Source: Sinonovacula constricta (taxonomy: Eukaryota; Mollusca; Bivalvia; Cardiida; Solecurtidae). From it: a DNA stretch of 64,000 nt. The notes under the pieces are model-generated. The model did not search any database. It saw nothing but the letters and a program-made list of their open reading frames with translations, and was not told the origin of the DNA. The translations under genes were made by a program, and so were the position numbers. Below, piece by piece: positions 24,576-38,500 of this stretch (the first letter of the stretch is position 1; every line of letters begins with the position of its first letter). The stretch is taken from contig CM017562.1 of the NCBI GenBank assembly GCA_007844125.1, positions 61,152,529-61,216,528 of the forward strand. Reading direction: 5' to 3'.

Positions 24576-27500
24576 CATCGCTAACAAATGTGTCACTACT
24601 TTCAGAAAACCACCAAGCAAACTTCACCCCTCCTCGGTAAAAGCAGTTTGCTCCCCATTTCGACTTTTCCTCTAGTCAACGAGAGATATTCGTATGCGGC
24701 ATTGTTCATTCATAAAAAAATATTTTTAATTTATATTTGAATTACACAATATAATGAAATTCCAGTTTAAACAGATAACAATATTAATGTAAACATTTGA
24801 AGCGAGCCTGGATTGTTTAGCACACAAACTACCTCTTCTCAGGAATAAATAACTGACTGCGAGTAGTCAAGATCATATGCAGGGTCAATTCAACAAGAAA
24901 CATCCTGTTTAATAGCACCAGGTAAGTCATTGCCTAGCAATATGTAAATAAAATTAAGGACAATCTAAGACAGGCACTGGCCCAGTAACTAAGGCAGATG
25001 GTAAATGAATATTATGGAAAGGTACATTGACAATTTCACTATCCAAACCATGCATGACACAATGTAACGTAATTGACATTTAATCGAAATATAGAATATC
25101 AAAACTGTGAATAGAACCTAAATTACAAATAATGGACAATCAACATCTGGACGTCGACTTTTGAGCTCGGCATTGATCCTTCGGATTAAGGCCAACACTG
25201 TTCCAGAATTATGTTCACTTTTCGATCGGAATGATGTACAGCACTACTGGGTGAAGCGTTACGAAATACATTCGAAAAAGGCTGCTTGGATGTGTTCTGC
25301 GCAACCACATCGGTCATTTTCTGAGAAGTCCATTTGACAAATGGCATGATTAATGGGAAGTTTTTCCTTCGAAATTGTGATTTGTTCATAATGTAGTATT
25401 CTGACTAGAAATGGATTTGAAACTTTGTGAAATTCAATCGATATTAGCTTTTCGTCAATCGTCCGTGTAGGACTAATAATCGTTACAAAAAATATTATGC
25501 ATATTCAGTTAACTTACCAGCAAGTTTGAAAGGATGTTGACGATAATTCTCTTTGCTTGCTTACCCGCTATCAAACCTTTCTACGCATGTAACGCGATTT
25601 ACAGGCGGTGTGAACATAACATTTTCCGCGTTAATGTATCTTAGACCCTTTATTCTTGGCTACTGGCAAAAAATTGGTAACGTATTTCACAGTATGTAAT
25701 TTACACTTATTTATAATATTTGGCTGTATTGTATGTTTCTGATATAATGATTTCTGTCATTGACTTATCTTACATTCCTTATTTAATTCAATTTGTGTGT
25801 GGATGCACTTTAGCTTGATGTACTTCACCGTTCCGCAGTAGTTCACAATATATGATTATATTCAACTTTACCATGAGGAAGAATGAAGAATATAACATCA
25901 GAACATAGAGTATTCTCGCGAATCAATGCAGTCCTTTTTCTTCACTCAGCTATACTGTGTGGCATTTATTTAAGCAACTGTAACGTACTTAACAGAAACT
26001 GTGGGACATACTAATTTTAGCAACTATAAAGTTAAATAAACCATTTGATTAGGTGAAAAGATGTCTAAGCACATCACTATTTTGTACTAAATTAAATTAA
26101 TAGCAGTTCTTGGCAGTATAAAGAGTGTATTTGTTTACATGTAGGACATACTGTAGCTTCGTTGTTGGACAGGGTTTCAACACTATTTCCGATCATATTA
26201 AGGAGGCGGTGTGCTATAAATTACGTTTATATGTAGGTAAAGGTGTAGTTATTTAATATAGTACTCTTCAAAGAATCAGAAAACTGATAAACATCAGGAA
26301 TATGTGCGGACGATGCATACAGAACTTTCATCGGGAGATAAAGATGGTAAAAGTATATTATATACAAACAAGATAACTGTCATCATAATCAACTATCACC
26401 ATATGTGCAATACGTACAGAAGATAACAGCCTTGGCAACATAAAGTTTCCAAACGAAGAAGAGATGTGAAATAAAACAGTCCAAGCGAGGACGTATAATA
26501 AGAACAATTTGCGACATCATACGATAAAAATACAGTGACGTCATATGTCAGCGTTAAAATGTGAAATTAAAAACACCAACAACGCGTAGGAAACCTTTAA
26601 ATTTTAGAAAACAATCCCAACCAGGTAACGAAAGTGTCGTATTTGGCATAGATAATAGGTAATGAAATCCAAATTCGCTTTCCTTCCCGTCTATAGAGAA
26701 ATGGTAAAGTTTGTAAGTAACAAGAAGTCCCTTCGTAACAGTAAAGTTCAGTGTTTTATTTGCCATTTCAAGTTTTCAGCAACTTTTTCAAAATATGAAA
26801 TGTTTATTAAATATTTTTCTTGGATTGGTGGAACAAGTCTTATATTTTTTGACACATCGAATATTTAATTGCTAGCACTGGTGTCTGATTTGCTCTGTTT
26901 TATTGGCAACTATCTTCTGTTTGCTTTTTTCTTGCTGAATTTGTTTTTGTTCTTGTTGAAGCATTCTTTAATTTAATTCTTATTGAAATTGTCTCTCTTT
27001 CTTGTCAATTTCTGTGCGTATTCATTTTTTTTGCGAATGAAAGTTTCATTATTGATCTGACCACTCTTAATAATTCCATTAATATATAAAATAATATAAA
27101 TTTTCCACATTTCTTCTTGTTCATAACTGGTTCAATACTAGAGACTCTAAAGTGAGACTCTAAGATAAGCATATCAGATTTTCTGGCCAAGTACATAACA
27201 ACTATTAAAGTTGTTTCTGCTTCACATAGGGAACAAAAACCCCTGTAAAGCCAGCAACAAAGTATATAATTAAAATATATAATATTTTTTTTTGTTAAAA
27301 TAACCTAAAATTATAATTTAACAAACAGAACAACATATATTGTATCTAAAATAAGATAAAAGCTTTTTTTTCTTTTAAAAATGATTAACTCTACCTCTTG
27401 CACGTTATTTATGTTGCTATTTCATTCATCCTATCAGCCTGAGGGTTGTTACGAATAAAATGTATTTTCCTTTGACATTTCTTTTTTTATTTATATAAAA

Positions 27501-28600
27501 TTATGGCATTTATTTTATGTGTTCTTGTCTGTTGGTGGTTTAAATTTTGTTATGGTAATTCACATGGAATATTTCTTCCTCACTGATTATCGAAACAATG
27601 TTACTTGTGCAATGTAACAATCGTAAAATTGTTTACGAGCACTTGATCTAAGTTGTCGTCTTATTAATCCTATCAGGATTGGTTTGTAAACTTTCCTTTA
27701 AGCAATTAATCTAAGTTGTCTCTGGAATGTTTTGTAAACTTTCCTTTGACATATCGTCGACTCTAGTTCATTTAACTTGAATAAAAATAATCATGATTTT
27801 TATTTTGTGTGCCTTTGTCAAGTGATATTTCTTATAGGACATTTTCTTTAGCCCGTCATTTAAGTATAAAATTATCAGTTGCTTACTTTGGTAAGATGAT
27901 TAAGAAAGTTTACAGCAGGCTTAATCGGTACACGCTTATCTACCTTCGTATGATTACGTCACTAACGATCCTCTGTCAGCGCTATCCGCAAGGAAAACCC
28001 TGTCGACGTGTCACTGCACATATCTGGCTCCGTAGTGGTGCAAATATGGTTCATTTTGGAGACTTCTGGTGTAAGTCGCTATCCGGTGGTAAAGAGCCTT
28101 CTTATCAGTCTGATGTCGGTTTGCACCACTTTCCTAAGGACAAAAATTTGAGCAGAATTAGGTCAGGCAAGAACTACCTCTCTGACTCGAAAACAAATAG
28201 TCTTTTGTGCCCACCAAACAAAGTAGGTTGTGTTAATTACATGTTGAAAAGGGCTGTTTTGTGTTCCAATAAAGATTATTGTCTAATGTTTAAACAAAAA
28301 TACAAATACACAGAAATTAACTGAAATGTGAGTCATTGGCTTTTGGCGATAGCTTATACTCAGAGTCTATCTATAAAGTTCCAGTATATTGCTTTATACA
28401 AAATAGCGTAAATATCTTTTGTTGAAAACTATAAAGTAGGTCATAACAAACGCATCCCTGAAGTTAAATCTATTAGTTTGTGTGGACATTGTTGTTTGCT
28501 GATCCACTAAATCTTATCATTTTGAGCTTGTGTTGTCTCTTTACGTCGGTTCATACATACGTTGCTGCACGGTTATGTCGTCGGTCTCGCTGTATTCTGA
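24576..28600. other. intergenic AT-rich stretch
   Basis: No recognised gene. A segment at 26355-26470 resembles one at 38825-38935 (ATATACAAACAA.., then CAACTATCA.., then CCTTGGCAAC), so it is a further low-copy repeat. The ORF at 27809-28324 is listed separately. Confidence 0.4.
27809..28324 (+). CDS. unrecognised 171-codon open frame (hypothetical, weak)
   Basis: It is open from ATG to TGA in an AT-rich region where frames of this length are uncommon. The product is basic, with several cysteines and no signal peptide or membrane segment. A short stretch, LHHFPKDKNLSRI, is faintly like the HRFPKD motif of THAP DNA-binding domains, but the C2CH zinc ligands are not laid out as in THAP, so I do not assign that family. 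It has no counterpart in the duplicated block at 52-54 kb. It may be a transposon remnant or chance. Confidence 0.15.
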   Translation: MPLSSDISYRTFSLARHLSIKLSVAYFGKMIKKVYSRLNRYTLIYLRMITSLTILCQRYPQGKPCRRVTAHIWLRSGANMVHFGDFWCKSLSGGKEPSYQSDVGLHHFPKDKNLSRIRSGKNYLSDSKTNSLLCPPNKVGCVNYMLKRAVLCSNKDYCLMFKQKYKYTEIN

Positions 28601-31244
28601 ATCGTCAGCAAAATCAATTGTAGCTGCGACAGATAGATACAGTGTGGTTTAATGTTACTTTTAGCTGCGTTAGATAAATACAGTTTGGTCTAATGTAATG
28701 GCTAGCTGCGGTCGATAGATACAATGTGGTCCAATTTCGTTGACTTGGTTTTATGGCATCTTCGCACATGACATTTGCGTGCAGGTGGATCATGCGAAAC
28801 AATGAAATCAGGGGCAGATAATCAAGTATGATTTACAAATTTGCGTTATTTTCAGATAATTTAATATTAAAAATTGCTTATAGTTTCTTGCTTTCTTAAA
28901 CATACGGGCACAAACACCAATCCGTTATAGACTGTTAAGCAACTTACTGTTGCTGTTGTCATTGTTGTTCGCTGAATACAAATTCTTGATAAGCTTTTTA
29001 TATACAGTTATATTATTATGTATAACATGATGTTGTTCGTGTATTTACTTTAGTTTAAACAGCTATTTGTCATTTTTTTGTATTATTTATAATGAAGACG
29101 TTCTCTTGATAAAATAACTGATTTAGACAAAATTATCTCCCTTGTATAAGTCAACTTTATTTTGACGACAAGTTATACAAATTCTGTGATATGGATGGTG
29201 CTCATATTTGTTCATGGTTGATTTTAATTACTCGTCGTTAACACCAGCCTTCAACCTCAGTTGTTCTAACTCGACATCATAATTTTGCATAAATCTTTTC
29301 CCGTCATGCTACTTCGTCGGCAATGCGATACGTCAAGGCATAATCATGTCATAAAAACTTAAATCATATCCGGTGTGCTGTTAAATAATCAATGAATGGG
29401 GTATGTATACTAATTGTGACTTAACTCAAAGCTTATCGTTTACGACTATCGTTTTTGTCCTGATCATTGTAATGAACGAAACATTTGAAAATATTTATCA
29501 GATGACCTCACACGTGAAGAGTCATTTGCATATTTACTTAATATCATGTCTTACTGTTCTTTTTTTATGTACGCACACTCACTTTCTCGCGTAGCTATCA
29601 TATGATAAAAAACAAAACAATTTTAAAAGCTGTCAACCATGAGGAAAAGGCAATCTTAGATGAAAATATGTCTTATAGGCTTCTATTCGCAGAGACTAGT
29701 CCTGTCAGTTGTTTCACTACATGATAGTTTCTTATAAATACAACAAATTTAACACGTCGGTTCTTTGCTAGTATAAAGCATCTTATCATTCATTAAAATA
29801 CAACAATCTCTAGTTAGCTATTATTGCCATTTTCAAATCATACTTCGGCCGTTATTCAAACTAGCAATATAGTGAGCAATAATATTTTAGGAAACCAGCC
29901 GAGCTTTCGTTATTGAGTGATGACCTGTTGGCTATATTATATACATACATGTTTCTAATTGCACGTGTCTTCTTATGTTTTGTAAAATGCCAAGACTATT
30001 AGTTTTAATCTTTTAAACCTGACCTAGGCTCGTTTAAACTGGCACATTGCCTTCACAATCCGTCAAAGTAAAATTGCGCTCTTTGTAAAGTCGTAATTAA
30101 ATTTGAATACTATTAGAGAAAGCTCCAGTTTGACAAAGAAATGTACGCTGCAAGATAAGACAACGATATTAACGACATGGTAGAATAATTGATATCAATA
30201 GTATATACCGTTTTGTTTTGTGCATTATTTGCATAAATTTGAGAGGGATAAATATAATAATGTTTAATTAAAGATGGCGTGTCACGTCAGAGCTGGAAAC
30301 ACTATCATCAAACAGATTTTATCATAAAACGTTAAGTAGAAAAGGATGTAACGCTAATTGGCGTATTCGTCTCATCACGAATTTCAACTTGATCTTGCCA
30401 AGGTCAAACACTACCAAGATTAATCTGGACGGGGGTTTATCCGGCCTGTTTAAATGGTACGTGCCACATTAATATTTACTTCAACAATACACTTGTTGAA
30501 CTTGAGTCCATTTATTAATCCGAAATGTTGTGTCAAATTTGGAAATACATGACAGGTTTTTATTTCAGATTCTTTTCTTAAAGATATTTGTTTGTTACAA
30601 ATATTTGTCTAGAAGTTTTCATTCAATACACAAAACATGGTTATATTTGGGGGATCCCTGTCTATATTTGAGGATAATAGTAACCAATGTTTAACTCATT
30701 TAGATAGCATGTTAGGCTTTATGGCAGCACAAACACAAAGGGTAAATAATATTAACACTCTTGTTTTAAAACGAAACAATTTAAGTAAGGCGGTAACTGT
30801 TGGGCTTTCTCTCTTTCTCTATTATGTCTCCTCACAGTTTTGTAACATTTACGACTGACTGACATACCTCTGTGTAGTACTGTCAAAACTTTAATGTATG
30901 TTGCTACTCATAAAACTTTGCCATACTTTCTTATGACATTATAGTGCCGATATCTGGCATAAAGTGAATTTTGCTCCGGTCAGATATGATATTTGTGAAT
31001 AAGGATGATCCAGATCATTGTATTTATTACCACTATGTGCTATAGTTTTTTACATGAATGGCAAAATCTATATTAAAGTTTCAACTCTAAGGCAGGTCAC
31101 ACAACAGATTCCTTGTTAAGTGAACCTACCTAATCAAAGCGTATATCATCGTGTAGTTTCAGAGACTAAAGAGATTACTAGAGTGATTTTTATTGCCTTA
31201 CTATAAACATATCTTGCATTTGAGAAAAAAACTTCCAGAGTGAG
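28600..31244. repeat. upstream flank of carboxypeptidase gene, duplicated at about 53.5-55.4 kb
   Basis: Collinear blocks are shared with 53.5-55.4 kb. Examples: ACATACGGGCAC at about 28901 and 53798; GATGTGCTGTTA-like sequence at 29371 and 54299; TTTGACAAAGAAATGTAC.., then CAAGATAAGACAACG at 30130 and 55040. Identity looks like about 70-80 %. No gene is recognised within it. Weaker similarity may extend upstream to about 26.7 / 52.5 kb. Confidence 0.75.
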
Positions 31245-31330
31245 AGGCTGTAGCGTAAACCAGGCTTAAGCACCCAAGTCAATTCTTATACAGACTGACC
31301 GTTCGAAGGCGGTAACTGTTGGTTTTTTGT
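31245..31330 (+). mobile_element. dispersed repeat family R1, 5' part, split by the LINE
   Basis: It reads AACCAGGCTTAAGCACCCAA.., then GACTGACCGTTCGAAGGCGG.., then TAACTGTTGG. The rest resumes at about 35055 (TTTGTGCCATGTCTTGGTG..) after the LINE. The duplicated block keeps an uninterrupted counterpart at 55420-55545. Confidence 0.7.
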
Positions 31331-31427
31331 ATATATTGGTTTATATATTTTGACCTTGACCTTCAATATTTATTTTCTTTGTTCAAAGCGGCATCTTATA
31401 AACACGGTGAACAGGTACAGGTGAAAA

Positions 31428-31973
31428 ATGATTTTAGGTATATTTACTATGTCACTTTTGTACTTTCTACTCGCGAATTTCACAGTTCCTGCAGTAGATC
31501 ACACTCTGCATGGACATGTGTTGATTACCAAACCAAATTATTTCCAGCCCAGCAAAATAATATCAGTTGCATGTCTTGTTAGTAAGACTAGGTGGCATAT
31601 ACCTTGTAAAACTAAAAGAAATGCATCCCTAGCTTACTTATGCATTTTGCTTATGGCAATCTCAAATGATATTGAGAAAAAACCTGGCCCAATGTATCCT
31701 TGTGGCTCCTGTGGCTTGGAAGTTCTAGATAATCACCAAGCAGTGGAGTGTGATACATGCATGCAATGGTTTCACATAGATTGTGAAAATATGTCAAACG
31801 ACACTTATAATGAACTTGTTGCTCGTGACTGCTCCTTCTCATGGCTGTGCTCTGGCTGTGATTCCCTCAATTTTTCATCTCAGACCACCAATTTATCAAA
31901 AATGTCCTCTGAAAACAGTTTCAAATTCCTTGAAAAATTGACAACTGACAGAACACACATATACCTATATTGA
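31428..31973 (+). pseudogene. LINE ORF with PHD zinc finger
   Basis: 181 codons. A hydrophobic N-terminal stretch is followed by the Cys4-His-Cys3 PHD pattern (first CxxC at CGSC, then CDTC, FHIDC, CSGC). The frame ends just before the endonuclease, which continues in a different frame. Either this is a separate ORF1 or an indel broke a single long ORF. PHD fingers occur in ORF1 of some CR1-type LINEs. Confidence 0.7.
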
Positions 31974-31984
31974 AAACACATAAA

Positions 31985-34868
31985 CCTAAAAAATGGAAAC
32001 CAAACCTCAAAGTCTTATATTTAAACTGTCAATCAATTGTAATTAAGAAAGCTGAATTTTACACCTTACTTGAACAGCACAAACCTGATCTTGTCATTGG
32101 TACTGAGTAATGGTTGTCTAATGAACATAAGGATGGTGAGATATTTCCAAGGTCTCTGGGCTACACGCCATTTAGAGCAGACAGAAATGGTAAAGGGGGA
32201 GGAGTCTTCATTTTAGTTAAAGAAAATATTTTGGCAACAGAGGAAACCAAATTGAAAACAAATTGCGAAATTTTGTGGGTTAAACTGGAATTCAAAGGAT
32301 GTAAATCTCTTTACATAGCAGCCTATTACAAACCTAAAGAAACTGACCAGCTTAGTGCTGAGGAATTTAGAAAATCGGTCGAATTGGCTCACAAATTGAA
32401 AGGTAATATATGGATTTTGGGGGATTTCAATTACCCAAAACTCTCCTGTGGTACTGATTTTATTGGACATATCAAACAAGGTTGTGGCAATCCTACTATA
32501 TATGAAGATTTTCTAAACTTACTCGCAGATTACAACCTGTCTCAAATGGTAACTGAAAAAACAAGAAAAGAAAACATTCTGGACTTATTCCTCACTTCAT
32601 ATCACACACTCATAGATTCAGTAACACTCCATCCAGGCATTTGAGACCACAGCATATTCACAGTCATTGCTAATCTAAAACCAAAAACAATAAAACAGCT
32701 TCCCAGAAATTTTATTCTTTATAGAAAAGCAAACTGGACAGAATTTCGTAAATTTATGGACTCTGAAAAAGATAGGATTATAAAATTATGTAAATTCCAA
32801 AACTAAAATGTTGATAAACTATGGGAAGAACTTAAATCATCTATTAATACAGGGATATCAAAATACATACCACTAAAGAAAATAGGGTCAAAATTCTCAC
32901 TGCCTTGGATCACGCAAGAAACTAAAAGACTAATTCGTAAACGGGATCACCTTTATGTCAAGATCAAGAAAACTAAAAAAACAGATCCAAATACTAGAGC
33001 CCATTTCCTGAATTTAAAAAACCTTATCAAAAGGAAAATTAAAATTGCACATGAAAATTATATTGAATATGTTTTGGGAAATGAAAACCCGGAAACAGAA
33101 CAAGATCATCCAAAAAGTAAGTTTTCAACAAAGAAACTATACAGTGTTCTAAAAGCGGCAAAGCAAGATGCTCATGGTATTCCACCTTTATTCGATCAGT
33201 CTACCGGTACGACTGTTAGCGACAACTTAAGTAAAGCAGACCTCCTAAACAAGCAGTTTCAGTCTGTTTTCACTCCTATGTCACCACTTTCGTTATCACA
33301 ACTATGTAACGCAACCCTCATAAACATGAATATAAATTGTAAGAACCCAAAAATGCCTGAAACTGTTATTGACCTAAAAGGGATTATAAAACTCCTTGGT
33401 AACCTAAAACCTGACAAAGCTGCTGGTCCAGACAGTATTAAACCCCTTGTGCTGAAGGAATAAAAATTGTAAATTGCTCCAATAATACAAATTCTGTTTC
33501 AAAAATCACTTGACTCTGGCAAACTACCAATGGAATGGACTTCTGCAAATGTCACTCCTCTTTTCAAGAAAGGAGCTAAAAATGACCCTGCAAACTACAG
33601 ACCAATTTCTTTGACATGCATTCTTTGTAAAGCATTAGAACACATTATAGCATCCAATCTTACTGTTCATTTTAAAAAAACACAACATTCTTTATGATTT
33701 ACAACATGGCCGATCTTGTGAAACACAACTTATACAACTTGTTGACGACCTAGCACGTAACCTCAGCACGGGACAACAGACTGACTTAATATTGCTGGAT
33801 TTTAGCAAGGCTTTTGATAAAGTAAGTCACCTGAAGTTATTATATAAACTGCAGGAACATGGGGTAGACCAACGTACAGTACAGTGGATCAAAGCCTTTC
33901 TTATAGGTAGATCACAAACAGTACTCCTTGATGGCGTAAATTCCAAGGAAGTACCAGTAACATCAGGGGTGCCCCAGGGCTCAGTACTCGGCCCCCTCCT
34001 TTTTCTACTTTATATAAACGACCTACCCAATCATATAAAATCCCAAGTTCGCCTTTTCGCTGACGACACTGCAGTTTACCTAGTCATCACAGATAATCAA
34101 GACTGCCTTAAGTTACAGAAGGATTTACAGACATTAGAAGCTTGGGAAAAGTTATGGGAAATGGAGTTTAACCCTGGCAAATGTCAAGTCTTAAACATAA
34201 CTAGGAATAAAAAGAAAATCAAGTTTGGTTATAAGTTACATGGACAAATCTTAGAGGTAGTACCAAGTGCAAAATATCTAGGCATTGACATTTCAAGTGA
34301 CCTATCATGGAATCAGCACATTGACAGAATCACTCAGAATGCAAATAAAACTCTTGGATTCTTACGAAGAAATCTACCTTAAAAAAAACAACAAAAAAAT
34401 CGCCAAGTTTCATATAAATCACTTGTTAGACCGCAACTGGAATATGCGTCTACAGTTTGGTCACCACACACACAGTGTAACATAAACAAAATTGAAAGGA
34501 TCCAACGTAGAGCAGCCCGTTGGGTCAAAGGTCAATATTCCCCTTACGACAGTGTGACGACTATGCTCGATGACCTAAAATGGGAGACACTAGAATCCAG
34601 AAGAACCTCTGCTAGACTATGTATGTTTTTCAAAATAGTCCACGGTTTTGTGGCAATTTCTGTCCCACCTTATCTAGTACAGCCATTGAGAAGAACCAGG
34701 CACATGAATCCATTAACATACAGGCAGGTTCACACTAAAATTGATATTTTTAAATACTCTTTCTTTCCTCATACCGTCGTATTATGGAACCAGCTACCAT
34801 CCACCGTCGTTTTGCAGCCTGATCCTGATCACTTCAGACAGGCTATAAACGCCCTTAACACTGCCTAG
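31985..34868 (+). pseudogene. LINE endonuclease-reverse transcriptase ORF, broken
   Basis: Endonuclease and RT segments are spread over two frames with at least five in-frame stops. The core RT motifs remain readable, including FADD, so the copy is moderately old rather than ancient. Confidence 0.88.
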
Positions 34869-35054
34869 ACAGCAAAACACTGTTTTTAACCTGTTTTAAC
34901 CTGTTTTTAAAACTTTTAACAAGTTCACCCCTGTTTTTCTTTGACGTCTTCTTGTCATTTAAAAACTTTTATTCTTGCACTTGCACGCGCACCTGCTAGT
35001 AATACCCGAAAGGGGCGTACAGCAGTATAAATAGATAGATAGATAGATAGATAG

Positions 35055-35550
35055 TATTTGTGCCATGTCTTGGTGTTTTGCCACTTTAACAATAACGTCA
35101 GTTACTTTGGGCGGTTACTTTTTGGTCACTTTTTAAATATAATGTTTCGTCTAAATGGATGGTTATATTGCAAGACCATGATTAAATCACATCATCTAAA
35201 CTCTGGATAAGACTTGTGTTAATGACAGTTGGAAACATCGATTAAAATATTAATTAATACTTTTTGTTAAACTTAATTACATTTGACTGTAATAAGCGAA
35301 TATCCGTTTGACAAAGCAAGGGGCATACATAATGAGACGACGTTATCATTTAAATGATAAGATATTTAAAAGCGATAGTATTTTACGTTAATTTCAATAA
35401 TTAAGTTTTAACTCTTCAAAATGGAAATGCGTGAGAAGTTGCAGATGCCGTAATCCAGAAATCGACCCGAGTAATGATGCTTATTTAACGTATGTGTATT
35501 TATGTTTTCGTTTCAATGATTTGTCACATTTCTCTCCGGCATTGCTAGAG
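35055..35550 (+). other. carboxypeptidase 5' flank
   Basis: It starts with the remaining half of the split R1 repeat (to about 35110), then sequence collinear with 55600-55918, e.g. TCCGTTTGACAAAG at about 35304 and 55683. The promoter is expected here or further upstream, but no TATA box can be chosen with confidence in such AT-rich DNA. Confidence 0.5.
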
Positions 35551-38500
35551 ATGAACACCATGACTCGTACTTTACGTCTCGTATGTTTCCTGCAGTTATT
35601 GCTGGCTAGCGTCACCATGGTACTGGCTAAGAAGGACTATTCAGGGTAAATCATTTTATATTTATTTCAAACATTCGAACTACATTTTTGGCTCTTTTTA
35701 CAGTACTACATGCGATTCCTAATTATCATGTTTACCAAATGAGCGTAACCAGTGTTATGATTTTGACAGCCTTCAACCGGTGTTTATCAGTTTATTTGGA
35801 TTAGAGTTCAGTTGCCAATGTTTTGGTCAGTTCTCTGAACAAGATGCTTCCTGGTTTGAACTGTTTGTTCTCATTTAAAGGTGCCGGAGATGTTATAGGC
35901 TAAGATATTTGGAATTAAACGAAATTCTTTTAAATATTTCAATGTAAGAAAAAGCGACAATATACTTAAAATACATGTATCCGTAACTTATATATATATA
36001 TATCTCCTATGGTTTTTAAATGTTGGATGATAGAAGGATTATTAAGGCAATACAATCTCTGTTAAGTTAACATTTCTTTAAAAGGATATATGTTTTATTA
36101 CATAGGTAAAGCATCACATATGCATATTAACGCCAACAAAATAATGATATAAAATGAAGACGAAAATATCGATAATACTGATTATGTTGAATCCAAGGTT
36201 AGGATTGTCCTTTATGGATTATTCCAAAGTCGATAAAGTATAAGTAATATTGCTCCACTGCTGACACACAAGCTAATATGTGTAGTTCCACGTGCGGTGT
36301 CAGTATAATATGATCATGCCAGGTGTTCACGACATGTCGTGTACATTGAAAGGAGCACTATATATGCTCTTAGTGGATAAGATCTACAAATAAATAAAAT
36401 GTTGTTGATGGGACGATAAACAAAGTAAATAAACACTTATCCTAGTAACTTCGCAAATCAAACTTCCACACAACGCAGCTAAGCAATCAAGACAATAAGT
36501 TTCAACTGTGTCGACCACTTTTCTTTACATCATGATGACATCATAACTTAAACAAAAAGATACTTATGTTTTTATTACAGCAATGCTATTCTTAATAAGA
36601 TAGGTAATTGGATTATTTGTTGTTTGTTTATTGGGTCTATCGTCCACTTCAAGCTGATATAGTGCTGCCTTCACTGTGTATAGCATGCCGGGAACACTTG
36701 GCATAATACCACACTCAGCCACATTATCCTGACACCGAGCCAACCAGTAGCGGATATATCATTATATTTGCTTGAGCGAGCAAGGGAGGTATGCCACTAC
36801 CTAAATTAACCACTTTGGTATGTCGCGGCCCGGGATCGAACCCGTTTCCTCCCGTACCAATTGCGCTACCATGTCCGGTCATGTATATTGTATATGAAGC
36901 AATTAAGATTTATTACCGTATAAAATATATTATTTATCAAAATGCAGTCAGTCCATCACATATATTGAGGTCCTGTCTTATGTGTATACAAGTAATTGTT
37001 TGGTGTACATAAGCTAATGAACATGCATCATTTGCTGAATATATTTAACTAAATGTGGTAAATGTGAAATCTACTGTAGTGTAACATTTCCTAGATTCAT
37101 TTATGTTTTGAAAATTGTGGGGAATAGATCTAATGCTGCTAAGTAAGTCTTTATAATTGTCACATAATTGAAAGGAACATTTGATGAATAATTGGATAGA
37201 TTTTATTACGGCAAAATGCTTCTTTGTTTATAAAGGTAAAATGTTAGATTCATGTTTATTGGTTATTGATAATCAATGATTTGTTGATAATTGATACAGG
37301 TACAAAATCATTACCGTGACTGCAAAGACCGCATCACAGCTTCAGTTGTTGAAGTCATTGGAAGCGGACGGATATGTGAGATTTCAGTTATTTATTACTA
37401 AATGCATACAAACAGGTATTGTACATAAATCTGTTAACAATGCATTTAATGCGTTGCTTTAATGTTTCTATGCGTAACAGACACTAGCCCTGTTTCGGAA
37501 AATAACCATTTTGTGTCATTGCCAATCTAACAATTGCACATGAGGAAAGGTTTGCACAAGTTATTTAGCTATATCTATTAACAGATATCAATTTTGACAA
37601 AGTAATTAACAAAAGGCATTTTTCTTGATAAGTAAATAATACACAAATAGAGCATCTTGGAAGACTTAATATCATTTAAATGGTTTTTACCTTTTGCAAT
37701 TAATTAGCATCTTAAGAAAACTGCAAACTCTTTAAAATGTTGCAGATATTGTTGTCTCCTTTGTTTATCATCTTCATATGAGATTTATGTTACTCAAATG
37801 CACCTATATAAATGACCCCTTTAATAATTCCCAGGACTTCTGGATTGGTCCACGCATGGGTTCTTCGGATATATTGGTGTCCGGCCCGGACTTTCCTAGC
37901 GTTCGACAACAGTTACAAGAGGCTGACATGGAGGTGACAGTCTTGGGCGTCATGACCGGGTAATATTGCAAATTGATTTAAACACAGCTATTTAAATATA
38001 TGACTTGGATTTATAATGTTAAATTCTTACAAATATTAACAATCTTAGTTATGCATGTACACTAAGGTATTGTTATAGACATTAACATTAGTAGTGGTAT
38101 GGATTAGGTACGATGTGAGTGCAAGTAGAGTCAGTAACATCTGCAGTAAGATATATATACAAAACACGTATACACTGTTAAAATCTCAGTCATGCATATA
38201 CAATATGAAAATATTATACAGATTTTAATACATAATTATTCATACAGGTTAGGTTAACATGGTCTGACCTCATTGCACGAAACATCAATATGAAAAACAA
38301 AGGCTGCATTCGAACCCTTTTTGATAGGAAATATATACATATTGCATATATTTTATATATTTAAAGGTTCTTATTAAATGAATGCAGCGGTTGTTAATGT
38401 CATTTCAATGTTGCAATTGTCGTTTGCTGATTAATCGTTGTATAATTTATATGCTGTAATATAGAACATGTGTTTTTTAAAGGAAGTAGGTAAATTAAAA

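Larger units (their letters stand above)
31331..35054 (+). mobile_element. non-LTR retrotransposon (LINE) with PHD finger, endonuclease and reverse transcriptase, decayed
   Basis: The 5' ORF 31428-31973 carries a PHD-type zinc finger (CGSCG..CDTCMQWFHIDC..WLCSGC). The apurinic-type endonuclease follows at about 31985-32640 (LYLNCQS, PDLVIGTE, GGGVFILV, WILGDFNYP). The RT is at about 33400-34380, with DFSKAFDKV, PQGSVLGPLLFLLYINDLP and the catalytic FADDTAVY, and its C-terminal region runs to 34868 (LVRPQLEYASTVWSPH). Stops interrupt it at 32108, 32642, 32804, 33461 and 34380, and a frameshift lies near 33690, so it cannot encode a working enzyme as it stands. The 3' end is a (GATA)n tract at 35031-35054. 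PHD plus endonuclease plus RT, with a microsatellite tail and no poly-A, fits the CR1/L2-like part of the Jockey superfamily; the exact clade is not resolved. It sits about 0.5 kb upstream of the carboxypeptidase start codon. Confidence 0.92.
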
